Shown here: positions 46,739-60,694 of the stretch, in pieces
Layout of the letters: every line of letters begins with the position of its first letter
How positions within the stretch are numbered: the stretch's first letter is position 1
Source: Lentilitoribacter sp. Alg239-R112
GTDB taxonomy: Bacteria > Pseudomonadota > Alphaproteobacteria > Rhizobiales > Rhizobiaceae
Direction of reading: 5' to 3'
NCBI RefSeq assembly: GCF_900537175.1
Contig: NZ_LS999834.1
Location: 678,648 to 742,647, forward strand
Length of the DNA stretch: 64,000 nt
Notes under the pieces: generated by a model
Databases searched by the model: none
The model's input: only the letters and a program-made list of their open reading frames with translations
Told to the model about the DNA's origin: nothing
Position numbers and translations under genes: made by a program

Positions 46739-47113
46739 ATGCCATCATTACCTTATATGCTTAAACATCGCGGTTTTCCGTCCCGACTTCCGGGGACAGA
46801 TTTTCAGTTTACCATTCGCCGTGCAGCGCCTGTTGCGACAAAAATTGAAAAACGGGAGCGGCATCCAGATCGCAAGAAAATCCTGAACGAAGCTGATAAA
46901 AATTTTCTAGCCTGCCTTTGGAAGGCTTTCGGAAGCGAGCCATTTGAACGCGGTAATCTTGATGCCGGGCGATTGGGCACACTATTTATGCGCGAAGTTA
47001 AACCCGTTGATACTGATTTTGATCCCCAAGATTATGAAGCCATGCTGTACATTGATGAGCATGTAGCACGAGCTAATTTTCCGGAAAGCCTTGAAGAGGA
47101 CAATTACAAATGA
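46739..47113 (+). CDS. Unknown 124-residue protein inside the propionyl-CoA carboxylase operon
   Basis: I do not recognise a named domain. The protein has a basic N-terminal third (HRGFPSRLPGTDFQFTIRRAAP, then KIEKRERHPDRKK), a helical middle (NEADKNFLACLWKAFGS), and an acidic C-terminal third (FDPQDYEAMLYIDEHVA...EEDN). It has no signal or membrane segment. A strong ribosome site (GGAGAAG) precedes ATG 46739, 9 bp after pccB, and its TGA overlaps the pccA start (ATGA). Expression must be tied to both subunits, so a role in assembly, biotin loading or regulation of the carboxylase is plausible; that is inference. Confidence 0.75.
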   Translation: MPSLPYMLKHRGFPSRLPGTDFQFTIRRAAPVATKIEKRERHPDRKKILNEADKNFLACLWKAFGSEPFERGNLDAGRLGTLFMREVKPVDTDFDPQDYEAMLYIDEHVARANFPESLEEDNYK

Positions 47114-49137
47114 TTAAAAAAATCCTCGTTGCCAATAGAGGCGAGATTGCGTGCCGTGTCTTTAAAACGGCAAAACGTATGGGCATTGCCACGGTTGCTG
47201 TATATTCTGATGCTGACAAGAATGCATTACACGTATCCATGGCAGATGAAGCTGTACATATTGGACCTGCGGCAGCTTCTGAAAGCTACCTCATCATCGA
47301 TAAAATTGTTGCAGCTTGTAAAGAAACTGGCGCCGATGCGGTACACCCGGGCTATGGTTTTTTATCCGAGCGAGCAGAATTTTCAGAACGTTTAAAGCAA
47401 GAAGGTATCATTTTTATTGGCCCACCAAAGGGTGCGATTGAAGCAATGGGTGATAAAATCACCTCGAAAAAAATCGCCGATGAAGCTGGTGTATCGACAG
47501 TACCGGGACATATGGGCCTGATAGATGACGCAGAACATGCGATCAAAATCGCCAATGAAGTTGGTTATCCTGTGATGATCAAGGCTTCTGCCGGCGGCGG
47601 CGGCAAAGGTATGCGTATTGCATGGAATGATGATGATGCCCGCGAGGGCTTTGATCGCTCAAAATCTGAGGCGGCAAGCTCATTTGGCGATGATCGCATT
47701 TTCATCGAGAAATTTGTCGAAGAACCACGTCATATCGAAATTCAGGTTCTTGCAGATAGCCATGGAAATTGCATCTATCTAGGTGAGCGCGAATGTTCGA
47801 TACAACGACGCAATCAAAAAGTTATTGAAGAGGCACCTTCTCCCTTTCTGGATGAAGCAACACGCAAAGCGATGGGTGAACAATCTTGCGCATTATCAAA
47901 AGCGGTTGACTATGTAAGTGCGGGAACGGTTGAATTTATAGTCGATAAAAACCGGAACTTTTATTTCCTTGAGATGAATACGCGACTACAAGTCGAGCAT
48001 CCGGTGACAGAGCTTATTACAGGTGTCGATTTGGTCGAACAAATGATCCGGGTTGCGGATGGAGAGAAGCTTTCACTCGCTCAAGACGATATCTCCCTTA
48101 ATGGCTGGGCGATGGAAAGTCGACTTTATGCAGAAGACCCCTATCGTAATTTCCTTCCATCGATTGGCCGCCTAACACGCTATCGTCCGCCCGCAGAAGG
48201 TGACATTGGCGACGGAAACATTGTGCGCAATGATACGGGTGTTTTCGAGGGTGGTGAGATATCTATGTATTATGATCCTATGATCGCAAAATTATGCACA
48301 TGGGGTGAAACGCGCGATGAGGCCATCCAGACGATGGGCGAAGCACTTGATATGTTTGAGTTAGAAGGCATTGGCCATAATTTGCCATTTCTATCTGCTG
48401 TGATGACACACCCCCGTTTCCAAAGCGGCAATATCACAACTGCATTTATTGCTGACGAATATCCAGATGGCTTCCATGGTGTCGACCTATCTGCAGATGA
48501 ATATCGCGCAGTTGCCGGAATAACAGCATCTATGCAGCTGATTGAGGATATCCGAAAGCAAGCACTGCGCTCGATTGAGCTTGGTGTCGCACACTCTCAG
48601 GCGGCAAATTACGTTGTCAGAATAGCTGATCATAAATTCCCGCTCTTGATCGGTCAGGCAGATGACGAAATTGAAGGTAACTTTCAGGTCTTGTTCGAAG
48701 GAGACGAACAAGCCACTGAACTTTATTCCAGTTTTGAAACAGGTGATACGCTCGTGGCTGGCAATATTAATGTTGGCGAAGATGAAAATTATACTCTCAA
48801 GGCAAACAAACGGGCAGATGGATTTCGCATTCGCACACGCGGGGCCGATCTGGAGGTAAAAGTTCTCACGTCTCGCACGGCTGAGTTGTTGGATCTCATG
48901 CCAGAAAAACAAGAAGCTGATACATCAAAATTACTTCTTTGCCCAATGCCAGGTCTGGTCAATGCTCTTAATGTTTCTGTTGGCGATAAGGTCGAAGCAG
49001 GTCAAGCGCTTGCCATTATTGAAGCTATGAAAATGGAAAACGTCCTCAAGGCTGAAAAATCTGGAGTGATTAAATCAATTCCAGTTAGTGAAGGTGATAG
49101 CCTTGCGGTTGATACGGTAATCATGGAGTTTGAATAA
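47110..49137 (+). CDS. pccA: Propionyl-CoA carboxylase alpha (biotin carboxylase and BCCP) subunit
   Basis: 675 residues. The biotin carboxylase N-domain begins [23 protein letters not shown]; the ATP-grasp has [15 protein letters not shown] and [21 protein letters not shown]-type linker domain (about 480-600) joins the C-terminal biotinyl domain whose EAMKMEN carries biotin on Lys641. It carboxylates its own biotin with ATP and bicarbonate and forms an alpha6-beta6 complex with PccB. It overlaps both neighbours (4 bp with the unknown gene, 1 bp with the mutase gene). Confidence 0.96.
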   Translation: MIKKILVANRGEIACRVFKTAKRMGIATVAVYSDADKNALHVSMADEAVHIGPAAASESYLIIDKIVAACKETGADAVHPGYGFLSERAEFSERLKQEGIIFIGPPKGAIEAMGDKITSKKIADEAGVSTVPGHMGLIDDAEHAIKIANEVGYPVMIKASAGGGGKGMRIAWNDDDAREGFDRSKSEAASSFGDDRIFIEKFVEEPRHIEIQVLADSHGNCIYLGERECSIQRRNQKVIEEAPSPFLDEATRKAMGEQSCALSKAVDYVSAGTVEFIVDKNRNFYFLEMNTRLQVEHPVTELITGVDLVEQMIRVADGEKLSLAQDDISLNGWAMESRLYAEDPYRNFLPSIGRLTRYRPPAEGDIGDGNIVRNDTGVFEGGEISMYYDPMIAKLCTWGETRDEAIQTMGEALDMFELEGIGHNLPFLSAVMTHPRFQSGNITTAFIADEYPDGFHGVDLSADEYRAVAGITASMQLIEDIRKQALRSIELGVAHSQAANYVVRIADHKFPLLIGQADDEIEGNFQVLFEGDEQATELYSSFETGDTLVAGNINVGEDENYTLKANKRADGFRIRTRGADLEVKVLTSRTAELLDLMPEKQEADTSKLLLCPMPGLVNALNVSVGDKVEAGQALAIIEAMKMENVLKAEKSGVIKSIPVSEGDSLAVDTVIMEFE

Positions 49138-51269
49138 TGGCTTCCAAACGCGATTGGCTTGAACTCACCAAGAAAGAGCTTAAAGGCAAAGACCCTGAAA
49201 GCCTTAATTGGCAAACGCCTGAAAATATTACGGTTAAACCGCTTTATACAGATGAAGATGTTCCTGCCTCCGCTAAAGCGGAAATGCCAGGTCATGCGCC
49301 CTTCACCCGCGGTATCAAAGCAACAATGTATGCCGGTCGACCATGGACAATTCGCCAATATGCAGGTTTTTCAACGGCAGAAGAGAGCAACGCATTTTAT
49401 CGCAAAAACTTAGCCGCAGGCCAAAAAGGGCTTTCGGTTGCCTTCGATCTGGCGACCCATCGAGGATATGATTCTGACCACGAGCGTGTTGTTGGCGATG
49501 TTGGCAAAGCCGGTGTTGCTATTGATAGTGTTGAGGATATGAAAATCCTCTTTGATGGTATTCCCTTAGATCAAATGTCTGTTTCCATGACAATGAACGG
49601 CGCAGTTATTCCTATTCTTGCGATGTTTATTGTGGCAGGAGAAGAGCAAGGCGTTTTGAAGGAGCAACTCTCCGGCACCATTCAAAATGATATTCTTAAA
49701 GAATTCATGGTTCGAAATACCTATATCTATCCGCCAGAACCTTCTATGCGCATCATTGCGGATATTATTGATTACACAGCGCAAAATATGCCAAAATACA
49801 ACTCTATTTCTATTTCCGGCTATCACATACAAGAAGCTGGCGCGACGTTATCGCAAGAGCTCGCTTACACACTTGCCGATGGTATGGAATATGTACGCGC
49901 CGCCATGGCAAAGGGTCTTGATGTCGATGCGTTTGCTGGCAGGCTCTCATTCTTCTTCTGTATTGGTATGAACATCTTTATGGAGGCATCAAAATTACGC
50001 GCTGCCCGCCAATTGTGGGCAAAGATCATGACAGATTTTGGAGCCAAAAACGAACGCTCAAAAATGTTGCGCACACATTGCCAGACATCTGGTGTCTCGC
50101 TAACCGAGCAGGACCCCTACAATAATATCGTTCGCACAACAGTGGAAGCAATGGCGGCAACACTTGGCGGCACGCAATCACTGCATACAAATTCCTTTGA
50201 TGAGGCTATCGCACTACCAACAGAATTTTCAGCCCGGATTGCTCGTAATACTCAACTTATCCTCCAACATGAAACAGGCATTACGAATGTTGTCGACCCT
50301 CTTGGTGGCTCTTACTATGTCGAAGCGCTGACAAGCGATCTGGTTGAGGAAGCGTGGCGCTTGATTGAAGAAGTGGAAGCCATGGGCGGCATGACCAAAG
50401 CTGTTGAAGCTGGGCTACCTAAGATGCGGATCGAAGAATCTGCCGCAAAACGGCAAGCGCGAATAGATAAGGGTGAAGATGTCATTGTTGGTGTGAATAA
50501 GTACCGACTGGACGATGAAGCCCCTATTGATATTCTTGATATCGACAATGCTAAAGTTCGAACAAGTCAAATCAAACGTCTCAATAGAATTAAATCCACG
50601 CGCAATAAAGATGCCCATGCGAAAGCAATAGAGGACTTAAAAACTATTGCATCGTCAGGAGTTGGAAACTTATTAGAAGCGGCGGTTGAAGCAGCACGTG
50701 CACGTGCATCCCTTGGTGAAATTTCAGATGCTATGGAGATCGCATTTAACCGTCACAAATCAACAACCCGAGTGATTTCCGGTATCTATCAATCCGATTA
50801 CGAAGGTGATACCGAGTATGAAGCAATTAAGTCGAAAATTGCTGAAGCAAAAATTGAACGCGGAAAGACACCGCACATTCTTGTTGCGAAAATGGGTCAG
50901 GATGGACACGATCGAGGTGCAAAGATTATTGCCACCGCTTTTGCAGATATGGGTTTTGACGTCGACCTATCAGATATGTTCGAAACACCCAACGAAGTTG
51001 CCGATCGGGCGATCGAGGCAAATGTCGATGTAGTTGGTGTTTCCTCTCTGGCCGCAGGGCATAAAACACTTATTCCTGAACTTATCCAATTGCTTAGGGA
51101 TAAAGGCAACCCTGACATTATCGTTGTTTGTGGGGGCGTCATTCCAGAACAGGATTACCAAATGCTCAAAGATGCAGGTGTTGCCGAGATTTTTGGCCCT
51201 GGGTCTAACGTTATTGATGCTGCAAACGGTGTTTTGGGACAAATTACGGGTCAATTGAGAAACTTTTAA
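49137..51269 (+). CDS. Methylmalonyl-CoA mutase, single-chain
   Basis: 710 residues. The N-terminal TIM barrel binds the CoA ester ([74 protein letters not shown]). The C-terminal cobalamin domain has [17 protein letters not shown] (the Asp-x-His-x-x-Gly lower-ligand motif), GVSSLAAGH and VVCGGVIP. It converts methylmalonyl-CoA to succinyl-CoA with adenosylcobalamin. Also called scpA, mcmA or bhbA; I leave the symbol blank because usage varies. TAATG joins it to pccA; it closes the operon. No epimerase gene lies in the window. Confidence 0.96.
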   Translation: MASKRDWLELTKKELKGKDPESLNWQTPENITVKPLYTDEDVPASAKAEMPGHAPFTRGIKATMYAGRPWTIRQYAGFSTAEESNAFYRKNLAAGQKGLSVAFDLATHRGYDSDHERVVGDVGKAGVAIDSVEDMKILFDGIPLDQMSVSMTMNGAVIPILAMFIVAGEEQGVLKEQLSGTIQNDILKEFMVRNTYIYPPEPSMRIIADIIDYTAQNMPKYNSISISGYHIQEAGATLSQELAYTLADGMEYVRAAMAKGLDVDAFAGRLSFFFCIGMNIFMEASKLRAARQLWAKIMTDFGAKNERSKMLRTHCQTSGVSLTEQDPYNNIVRTTVEAMAATLGGTQSLHTNSFDEAIALPTEFSARIARNTQLILQHETGITNVVDPLGGSYYVEALTSDLVEEAWRLIEEVEAMGGMTKAVEAGLPKMRIEESAAKRQARIDKGEDVIVGVNKYRLDDEAPIDILDIDNAKVRTSQIKRLNRIKSTRNKDAHAKAIEDLKTIASSGVGNLLEAAVEAARARASLGEISDAMEIAFNRHKSTTRVISGIYQSDYEGDTEYEAIKSKIAEAKIERGKTPHILVAKMGQDGHDRGAKIIATAFADMGFDVDLSDMFETPNEVADRAIEANVDVVGVSSLAAGHKTLIPELIQLLRDKGNPDIIVVCGGVIPEQDYQMLKDAGVAEIFGPGSNVIDAANGVLGQITGQLRNF

Positions 51270-51484
51270 TGATTTCCGACACGCAAAGTTAGCCAAGAAT
51301 TAAACTACAACATTCCGTTAGTGCGATTTACGACAAAATAAACGATTTTTATACATTCTACTGTTGCAATGCACGCGCTAAGGCGTTGATTTCTTATCAC
51401 GCTTCTAATGGGAGTTGGTTTACTTTGGGCAAAGTCGCAAGCACTAAAGCAAAAAATAACGAAGGCAATTTTTTGTCAAAATTG

Positions 51485-51835
51485 ATGTTTGTTGAGCAAC
51501 GCAAACACAAAAGGTTTGTCACGAACTTACCATGTAAAATTCACTACTTTAAAGACGGCATCAGGCAGCGCGGAAATATGGAAGCTCGGCTGATGAATAT
51601 CTCCGCGGGCGGTGCGCTTATCCATCCACGATTTATGTTACGCCGAGACGTGCATCTTTATCTGATTTTGGATAACTACCCTGTTAAAATTTCCGCTGCC
51701 ATTGTTGATATCACAAAGAATGTTCACCACTTAAAATTTGCAAAAGAGCTACCAGAGAAGGTTGTAGAGCCTATTGCTGCTGGTGCGCCTTATAATGCAA
51801 TATTAAATTGGAAGAGCCGTAAAGTCGAAAACTAA
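51485..51835 (+). CDS. PilZ-domain protein (possible c-di-GMP binder)
   Basis: 116 residues if started at ATG 51485; the open frame reaches TTG 51386, and TTG 51473 (with GAAGG seven bases upstream) is a real alternative. The two ligand motifs of PilZ are there: RKHKRF (RxxxR) near the start and LMNISAGGALI (N-x-S-x-x-G). It likely binds cyclic di-GMP and changes conformation to act on a partner. It stands alone between the mutase gene and the L,D-transpeptidase; a 116-216-bp AT-rich gap precedes it. The partner is unknown. Confidence 0.82.
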   Translation: MFVEQRKHKRFVTNLPCKIHYFKDGIRQRGNMEARLMNISAGGALIHPRFMLRRDVHLYLILDNYPVKISAAIVDITKNVHHLKFAKELPEKVVEPIAAGAPYNAILNWKSRKVEN

Positions 51836-52015
51836 ACTGATCTTAGTATGATCAACATTGAACTGTTGCAATTATGTTCACTGACAACAAAAAAGCGAGT
51901 GATTTGAAAAAACGCGAACTTTTTGCTTGCCTCATCCGTCAGAATACAAAATAAAGCCAACGAGAAGCACATCGATCGATTCACCTGTTGAATTTTCATT
52001 GGGACTTAGAGACTT

Positions 52016-52672
52016 ATGCAGTTTAGGCAATCATTCCAAATTCTGATTTTGATATTTCTCGGAGCACTCGCAGGGTGTGCATCCAACACTGAACCTACCA
52101 CCCCAAAAACATATGAAATTTTTTCAGATTCATATGGATCCGTTAAAGACGGTGATTACAAATTGCCTGCAATTCCAGTCAAACGGATCAACAAAAAATA
52201 CCATCGTCAAATTGTGAAATTCTATTCGTCATACCCACGCGGTACAATAGTTGTTAATACACCACAACGTTATCTCTACTATGTACTTGGTGGTGGGAAA
52301 GCCGTTCGTTATGGTATTAGTGTTGGTCGGGAAGGTTTTGCTTGGGAAGGTGAAGCTTACATCGCGGTAAAACGCGAATGGCCGAAGTGGTTCCCACCTG
52401 AGGAAATGGCTGACCGCCAACCACATCTTCGAAAATATGTTAAAAAGGGTATGAACCCTGGACTTAAAAATCCATTGGGTGCGCGTGCGCTGTATCTGCA
52501 TGACAGTAAAACACGTGAGGACACCTTGTTTCGCCTTCATGGCACGCCACAATGGAGCTCCATTGGCACCGCAGCTTCATCCGGCTGCATACGCTTAATC
52601 AATCAAGATATTATCGATCTGTTCGATCGTGTAAAACCAGGCCGCCTAGCTAAAGTCATTGTCATTCAATAA
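52016..52672 (+). CDS. L,D-transpeptidase (YkuD) lipoprotein
   Basis: 218 residues. A lipobox (LILIFLGALAGCASN, Cys near residue 21) marks an outer- or inner-membrane lipoprotein. The YkuD domain carries NTPQRYLYYVLGGGKAVRYGISVGREGFAWEG, WPKWFPP and the active site LHGTPQWSSIG then ASSGCIRLINQD, with catalytic Cys191. It forms 3-3 cross-links in peptidoglycan or ties outer-membrane proteins to it. Several paralogues are usual in this order. A terminator follows at 52703. Confidence 0.93.
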   Translation: MQFRQSFQILILIFLGALAGCASNTEPTTPKTYEIFSDSYGSVKDGDYKLPAIPVKRINKKYHRQIVKFYSSYPRGTIVVNTPQRYLYYVLGGGKAVRYGISVGREGFAWEGEAYIAVKREWPKWFPPEEMADRQPHLRKYVKKGMNPGLKNPLGARALYLHDSKTREDTLFRLHGTPQWSSIGTAASSGCIRLINQDIIDLFDRVKPGRLAKVIVIQ

Positions 52673-52702
52673 GCTCAAACTTTATTGAATGTTCCGAATA
52701 AC

Positions 52703-52743
52703 AATAGCCCTCCCCCCGTGTAACAATCACGGGGGCTATTTTC
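52703..52743 (+). terminator. Rho-independent terminator after the L,D-transpeptidase gene
   Basis: CCCCCGTG (52713-52720) pairs with CACGGGGG (52728-52735) around a 7-base loop. AATAG (52703-52707) and CTATT (52736-52740) extend it beyond a bulge, and TTTT follows. It sits between two convergent genes; the minus strand has a weaker T-run. Confidence 0.85.
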
Positions 52744-52760
52744 TACATTATGAAATGATT

Positions 52761-54917
52761 TTATGCGTCGGCTTTTAACTCGAGGCGGCGGCGGTGTAAG
52801 ATAGGCTCGGTATAACCACTTGGTTGAGAAAGACCTTCTAAAACCAGCTCCAATGCGGCTTGGAAAGCAACGGAACCATCAAAGTCAGTCGCCATCGGTT
52901 TATAAAGTAGATCATTCGCATTTTGATCATCAACGACTTTCGCCATTTTTTTCATCGTCTCAACAATTTGCCCCCGAGATGCAACTCCATGATGAAGCCA
53001 GTTTGCCATGTGTTGGGCCGAAATGCGCAATGTGGCTCGATCTTCCATCAAGCCAATATTATTAATATCAGGCACTTTTGAACATCCAATACCTTGATCG
53101 ACCCAACGAACGACATAACCCAAGATGCCTTGTGCATTATTGTCCAGTTCAGCTTGAATATCTTCTGCGGTCCAGTTTGGATTTTTTGCAACCGGAATTG
53201 ACAAAATATCATCAATATTAGCACGAGCACGTGATTTAAGTTCATTTTGAACATCCGACACGTTGACTTTGTGGTAGTGTGTTGCATGCAATGTTGCAGC
53301 AGTTGGTGATGGAACCCATGCAGTGTTTGCGCCAGACTTGGGATGGCCAATTTTTTGAGCAAGCATTTCGGCCATAAGATCCGGCATGGCCCACATACCT
53401 TTCCCGATCTGCGCATGGCCAGATAATCCGCATTCAAGACCAATATCTACATTCCAGTTCTCATAGGCGCTAATCCATGCCGCTTGTTTCATGTCACCTT
53501 TACGGATCATGGGACCAGCATGCATGGATGTGTGCATCTCATCACCCGTACGATCAAGGAAGCCGGTATTAATAAATACAACACGCTCTTTTGCTGCTCT
53601 GATACATTCTTTAAGATTTACCGTTGTGCGGCGCTCCTCATCCATAATGCCCATTTTCATGGTATTTGGCTTCATGCCAAGCGCTTGTTCTACGCGGCCG
53701 AAAATTTCACTCGCAAAAGCCACTTCTTCCGGACCGTGCATTTTAGGTTTAACAACGTACATCGAACCTTCTGTCGAGTTCACAAAACGACCTTGAGGCC
53801 CAATATCACGCAAAGCAATAAGGCCCGTGATCATCGCATCCATAAGTCCCTCAGGCGCTTCATTGCCATCCTTATCTAGAACGGCAGGGTTCGTCATCAG
53901 ATGGCCAACGTTTCGGATCAACATTAATACACGACCCGGCAACGACATATCTGTACCATCGGCTGCAATGAAACTACGATCAGAATTGAGCTTACGAACA
54001 ATTGTCTTGCCATTTTTCTCAAGGTTTTCTTCCAGATCGCCTTTCATTAGGCCGAGCCAATTGCGATAAACGACTGTTTTATCTGCGCCATCAACAGCGG
54101 CAATGGAATCTTCACAATCCATGATTGATGTCAAAGCTGATTCCAAAACAACATCCGAAATGCCTGCCGCATCCGCGCTTCCAATTTGGCTGGTGGCATC
54201 GAAGATTACCTCTACATGCATCCCGTTCTTCTTAAGAAGAATAGATGATGGATTTTCCGGATCACCATTATATCCAACAAACTGTGCAGCATCTTTTAGG
54301 GGTACATCTTGCCCATCGCTAAGCTTGACGACAAGCTGTCCACCATCAACAGAAACATTGGCGATATTATGCCAATCACCTTTAATTGGAACACTTTCAT
54401 TTAGGAAATCGCGTGCCCATGCAATGACTTTTTCCCCCCGAGCAGGATTGTAACCTGACGTTCTTTGAGCTTCACCATCATCGGAAATTGCGTCTGTTCC
54501 ATAAAGCGCGTCATAAAGTGATCCCCATCTGGCATTAGCGGCATTCAGGGCAAACCGAGCATTCATGATAGGCACAACAAGTTGCGGACCCGCGGTTGCA
54601 CAAATTTCCGCATCCACTCTGTCGGTGCTGACCGAGAATTTATCCCCCTCAGGCAGCAAATACCCGATTTCGGTCAGGAACGCTTTGTAAGCATCTAAAT
54701 CATGAGGTGCACCATTGTCGCGGTGCCACGCATCAATTTTTTCTTGCAATACATCACGCTTAGCTAAAAGTTCACGATTTTTAGGCGTCAAATCATGCAC
54801 AAGCTTCGAAAATTGTTCAAAAAAATGATCAGCTTCAATACCAGAACCCGGCAAAGCTTCTTCTGTGAGAAACTTAAAGAGCTCCTGATCAATTTGTAAC
54901 CCGTTTATTTCTTGCAT
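52761..54917 (-). CDS. glcB: Malate synthase G
   Basis: 718 residues, normal for the G isoform. Visible blocks are [25 protein letters not shown] and [42 protein letters not shown] (catalytic and magnesium-binding region). Also present are [40 protein letters not shown] and a C-terminal [21 protein letters not shown]. It condenses glyoxylate with acetyl-CoA to malate. Beside the methylmalonyl-CoA pathway genes it would serve the glyoxylate or ethylmalonyl-CoA route of acetate use. It is 111 bp downstream of the P450 gene, from which a hairpin separates it. Confidence 0.97.
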   Translation of the reverse strand: MQEINGLQIDQELFKFLTEEALPGSGIEADHFFEQFSKLVHDLTPKNRELLAKRDVLQEKIDAWHRDNGAPHDLDAYKAFLTEIGYLLPEGDKFSVSTDRVDAEICATAGPQLVVPIMNARFALNAANARWGSLYDALYGTDAISDDGEAQRTSGYNPARGEKVIAWARDFLNESVPIKGDWHNIANVSVDGGQLVVKLSDGQDVPLKDAAQFVGYNGDPENPSSILLKKNGMHVEVIFDATSQIGSADAAGISDVVLESALTSIMDCEDSIAAVDGADKTVVYRNWLGLMKGDLEENLEKNGKTIVRKLNSDRSFIAADGTDMSLPGRVLMLIRNVGHLMTNPAVLDKDGNEAPEGLMDAMITGLIALRDIGPQGRFVNSTEGSMYVVKPKMHGPEEVAFASEIFGRVEQALGMKPNTMKMGIMDEERRTTVNLKECIRAAKERVVFINTGFLDRTGDEMHTSMHAGPMIRKGDMKQAAWISAYENWNVDIGLECGLSGHAQIGKGMWAMPDLMAEMLAQKIGHPKSGANTAWVPSPTAATLHATHYHKVNVSDVQNELKSRARANIDDILSIPVAKNPNWTAEDIQAELDNNAQGILGYVVRWVDQGIGCSKVPDINNIGLMEDRATLRISAQHMANWLHHGVASRGQIVETMKKMAKVVDDQNANDLLYKPMATDFDGSVAFQAALELVLEGLSQPSGYTEPILHRRRLELKADA

Positions 54918-54996
54918 TATCTATGACCCCGTCAAATTACATAGGACTTTTCATGCATCAATAAAGAACATCAATTTATTGTCAATTAACATATAA

Positions 54997-55035
54997 AGAA
55001 TAAGATTATTTCCTTTTTAGAAACAATCTTATTCT
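54997..55035 (-). terminator. Long AT-rich hairpin at the end of the P450 gene
   Basis: Sixteen-base arms (54997-55012 and 55020-55035) pair with a single mismatch around a 7-base loop; the P450 stop codon (55031-55029) lies inside the distal arm. On the minus strand TTCTTTATAT follows, a modest T-rich tail. It most likely ends or processes the P450 mRNA before glcB. Confidence 0.6.
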
Positions 55036-56420
55036 CGCTTTGAAACACTCATCCTTAGACCTCCAGCAGGTTGTACTGTAAGTTTTTGGACCGGCCATGG
55101 TTTAGTTGTATCCGGACAATGGAACCGATAGCTCTTCATCAAAACTCCCAGAGCAATAATTGCTTCTTGCAGCGCAAATGTTGCACCGATACAAACGCGA
55201 GGTCCTGCGCCGAATGGGAGATATTGAAAACGATGAAGTTTAGCCTTGTTTTCTGGCAAAAACCGTTCAGGACGAAAGACCCTTGGTTTTTCCCATAATT
55301 TCTCGTGACGATGAAGCGTCCATGGCATGATTAGCACCGTCGTATCTTTCTCAATCGTCACATTTTTTCCGTCGTGGGAAACCCATTTATCATCGGCGAG
55401 CGCCGCTCGGTTTATTGAGGGCGCAGGTGGATATAAACGCATTGCTTCTTCAAAAGCTGCACGGGTCCAAGGCATGTGCTCCGGCCAGTCAACAGGATCT
55501 ATATTCTCATTGTGAACCTTGTCGGCCTCAGCTTCCATCAAATTTCGGTATTTACATGAGTTTGCGACGCAATATAGCGTCCAAGCGAGCGCTCTAGCTG
55601 TGGTTTCATGCCCTGCCCCTATGAATGTTATGATATTATCTTCTATTTCCTTACGTTTCAGACCTTCCGGTCCGAGCTGACGTAATAACAATGTCAGAAA
55701 ATCATCGGGGATATCAGCGGTTCCATCCTCCATCAAAGCAAGCCGTTTTCCGGCGGTGTCTGAAACAATTTTTCTAAATTTCCGCATGATCGGAAATCCA
55801 AGAAGGCGGCGGAAGCGAGGCACCCATTTGGGCGTTTTAATAAGATCAAGCGGATCAACTCGTCCCATTGTATGCAGAAGTTTTTCGACATCCTGAGCCA
55901 AGTCAGCTTTATCGGACGCAATATCATTTGAAAATAATGTTTCGGCCAATATCTCATAGGTGAGTTCAGTCATATCAACAGCAAGATCTGTTTCTTTAAT
56001 CTGTTCATATTTTTTCACATATTCTTTTGCGCGCTTATGCATAAGATCAGCAAAGCCTTTAGCATGGCGCGGCGCAAAAACAGGTGCTACAGACTTCCGC
56101 GAGCGTTTCCAGACATCACCTTCCGCTGTTAAAAGACCATCTCGCAGAATCGGACGCAAAATCAATTGCCTAACAGTTGCCATACGATAGTTTTTTGCAT
56201 TCTCCACCAGCACATAATGGATGAAGTCAGGATCGTTAACAATGAGCATTCGTTCATTTAGAAACTTCGTTTTAATCCAAGGCAAGGTATATGAAGGCTG
56301 TCCCCAAACCTCCAATGGGTTGGTAAGTGTTGATTTAATAACCTCAAAAATAGACGGAATTGTTGTTCTTGGGATGGGTGCCGGGGGTTCGAAATCACTT
56401 AAATTCTCGTCAATTTTCAT
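55029..56420 (-). CDS. Cytochrome P450
   Basis: 463 residues, a soluble bacterial P450 without a reductase domain. The I-helix oxygen-activation motif is FIGAGHETTARAL, the K-helix ExxR is FEEAMRLYPP, the meander shows FRPERFLPENKAKLHRFQYLPF, and the heme loop is FGAGPRVCIGATFA with the axial ligand at Cys410. The substrate is unknown. No ferredoxin or ferredoxin reductase gene is nearby, so electron supply comes from elsewhere. Neighbours (glcB, gyrB) give no hint. Divergent from gyrB across 200 bp. Confidence 0.95.
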   Translation of the reverse strand: MKIDENLSDFEPPAPIPRTTIPSIFEVIKSTLTNPLEVWGQPSYTLPWIKTKFLNERMLIVNDPDFIHYVLVENAKNYRMATVRQLILRPILRDGLLTAEGDVWKRSRKSVAPVFAPRHAKGFADLMHKRAKEYVKKYEQIKETDLAVDMTELTYEILAETLFSNDIASDKADLAQDVEKLLHTMGRVDPLDLIKTPKWVPRFRRLLGFPIMRKFRKIVSDTAGKRLALMEDGTADIPDDFLTLLLRQLGPEGLKRKEIEDNIITFIGAGHETTARALAWTLYCVANSCKYRNLMEAEADKVHNENIDPVDWPEHMPWTRAAFEEAMRLYPPAPSINRAALADDKWVSHDGKNVTIEKDTTVLIMPWTLHRHEKLWEKPRVFRPERFLPENKAKLHRFQYLPFGAGPRVCIGATFALQEAIIALGVLMKSYRFHCPDTTKPWPVQKLTVQPAGGLRMSVSKRE

Positions 56421-56514
56421 GATCTTTTGTCCTCAAATTTATGACATCGCCGGAACTGACATTATTTACATCAGAACTATACACAATAATATCAAAAAAA
56501 CCTGTCGAAACCGT

Positions 56515-56554
56515 GTTCAAAATTTGGTTTTTGAACCATCAAACACTATATAAT
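56515..56554 (+). promoter_or_regulatory. Dyad and possible promoter upstream of gyrB
   Basis: GTTCAAAA (56515-56522) and TTTTGAAC (56529-56536) form a perfect 8-bp dyad with a 6-bp spacer. TATAAT (56549-56554) sits 12 bp further on, 66 bp before the gyrB start. The dyad overlaps where the -35 box should be. This could be an operator for supercoiling-linked control of gyrB; it is inference. Confidence 0.45.
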
Positions 56555-56575
56555 ATATGCTTAATACGCGCATGA

Positions 56576-59053
<2,478 letters not shown>

Positions 59054-59096
59054 TTGTTCTCATTGCAGGCTCGTCTCTTATAAAATAGGATAGGTA

Positions 59097-60680
59097 ATGA
59101 GCAGAGAACCGACGTCAAATCTTTCAGAATATACCGTCACGGAATTATCTGGTTCCATCAAACGGACTGTTGAAGGTGCGTTTTCGCATGTAAGGGTGCG
59201 CGGAGAAATTTCAGGATTTCGAGGGCCTCATTCATCAGGGCACGCCTATTTTTCGATTAAAGATGAACGCGCACGCATGGATGCCGTGGTGTGGAAGGGT
59301 GTTTATAATCGCCTAAAATTCAAGCCCGAAGAAGGCATGGAAATGATCGCCACTGGTAAAGTGACAACTTACCCGGGCTCATCAAAGTACCAGATCGTTA
59401 TAGAACAGCTTGAACCTGCCGGAGCTGGTGCGCTCATGGCATTGCTAGAAGAACGTAAAAAGAAGCTTGCTACAGAAGGTTTATTTGAAGAAGCAAGAAA
59501 GCAACTACTTCCCTATATGCCAAAAGTTATTGGCGTTGTGACATCCCCCACCGGGGCAGTTATCAGAGACATATTACATCGAATTTCTGATCGCTTTCCA
59601 GTACAGGTCATCATCTGGCCTGTTCGTGTACAAGGAGATACGAGTGGAGATGAAGTTGCGCGAGCTATCGACGGGTTTAATGCACTGGATGCCAACTCGC
59701 AGATTAACAAGCCTGAGCTTATCATTGTCGCACGAGGTGGTGGAAGTTTAGAGGACCTTTGGGGGTTTAATGACGAAGCCGTAGTGCGTGCCGCAGCAAA
59801 CTCCGATATCCCGCTTATCTCCGCAGTAGGTCATGAAACAGACTGGACATTACTCGATTTAGTTGCGGATAAAAGAGCGCCAACACCAACTGGGGCAGCT
59901 GAAATGGCTGTGCCAGTAAAGGCAGAACTCGACGCCATGATAGCCAATCTTAATGCGCGCCTATCATCGGCAAGTACGCGGGTCATTGATCAACGCAGAC
60001 AGAATTTTCAAGCACTGTCGCGCGGCATTCCATCTCTTGATAATCTACTTGCTCTGCCTCGCCGCCGGATTGACGAAGCTAGTAATCTTTTGGGTAAAGC
60101 AGTTGATTTGAATGTAGTGAATAAGCGAAGAGCATTGGAAACGCCATCTGCTCGCCTTACACCCATTTCTCTACAGGCTTCTCTACAAGACCGAACAGCA
60201 AGATTGATGCAAAATACGCGAGCGCTTAAGGTAAATTGGGATCGTATAAAAGAACAAAAAATAACTCAAATTGCACGTATGAGTCAGGCACTTTCACCTG
60301 TGCCACAGCAAATAATTCAGCGTATCTCACAATCTCGTAGTCAAATAGAGCAATCACGGTTGCGCGCAAATGGCGCTATAAACCGACAGATCGTAAATGG
60401 CCGTCAACAACTTTCTGCTCAAAACCGCGTGTTACAATCTCTCGCCTATAAAAATGTTCTGAATCGTGGATTTGCAATTATACGTGATGTAAACGAGAAA
60501 CCCGTTACTCTTGCTCAAGCTGTTACAGCACAACAACATCTATCAATCGAATTTTCAGATAGTATGATTAATGTAGTAGAAACCGGTGACGCACCTGAAC
60601 CAGAGATCAAAGCACCGGTAAAACATAAAAAGTCAACCAAACCAAAAGATGCAGCTAAAGATCAAGGTTCACTTTTTTAA
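59097..60680 (+). CDS. xseA: Exodeoxyribonuclease VII large subunit
   Basis: 527 residues. The N-terminal OB fold ([30 protein letters not shown]) binds ssDNA. The catalytic domain has [40 protein letters not shown] and [30 protein letters not shown] long coiled-coil region (about 270-440) and a C-terminal Lys/Pro tail follow. With XseB it degrades single-stranded DNA from both ends. AGGATAGGTA before ATG. Convergent with the small PhnA-type gene (14 bp). Confidence 0.96.
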   Translation: MSREPTSNLSEYTVTELSGSIKRTVEGAFSHVRVRGEISGFRGPHSSGHAYFSIKDERARMDAVVWKGVYNRLKFKPEEGMEMIATGKVTTYPGSSKYQIVIEQLEPAGAGALMALLEERKKKLATEGLFEEARKQLLPYMPKVIGVVTSPTGAVIRDILHRISDRFPVQVIIWPVRVQGDTSGDEVARAIDGFNALDANSQINKPELIIVARGGGSLEDLWGFNDEAVVRAAANSDIPLISAVGHETDWTLLDLVADKRAPTPTGAAEMAVPVKAELDAMIANLNARLSSASTRVIDQRRQNFQALSRGIPSLDNLLALPRRRIDEASNLLGKAVDLNVVNKRRALETPSARLTPISLQASLQDRTARLMQNTRALKVNWDRIKEQKITQIARMSQALSPVPQQIIQRISQSRSQIEQSRLRANGAINRQIVNGRQQLSAQNRVLQSLAYKNVLNRGFAIIRDVNEKPVTLAQAVTAQQHLSIEFSDSMINVVETGDAPEPEIKAPVKHKKSTKPKDAAKDQGSLF

Positions 60681-60694
60681 GTTTCCGTCTGCAA

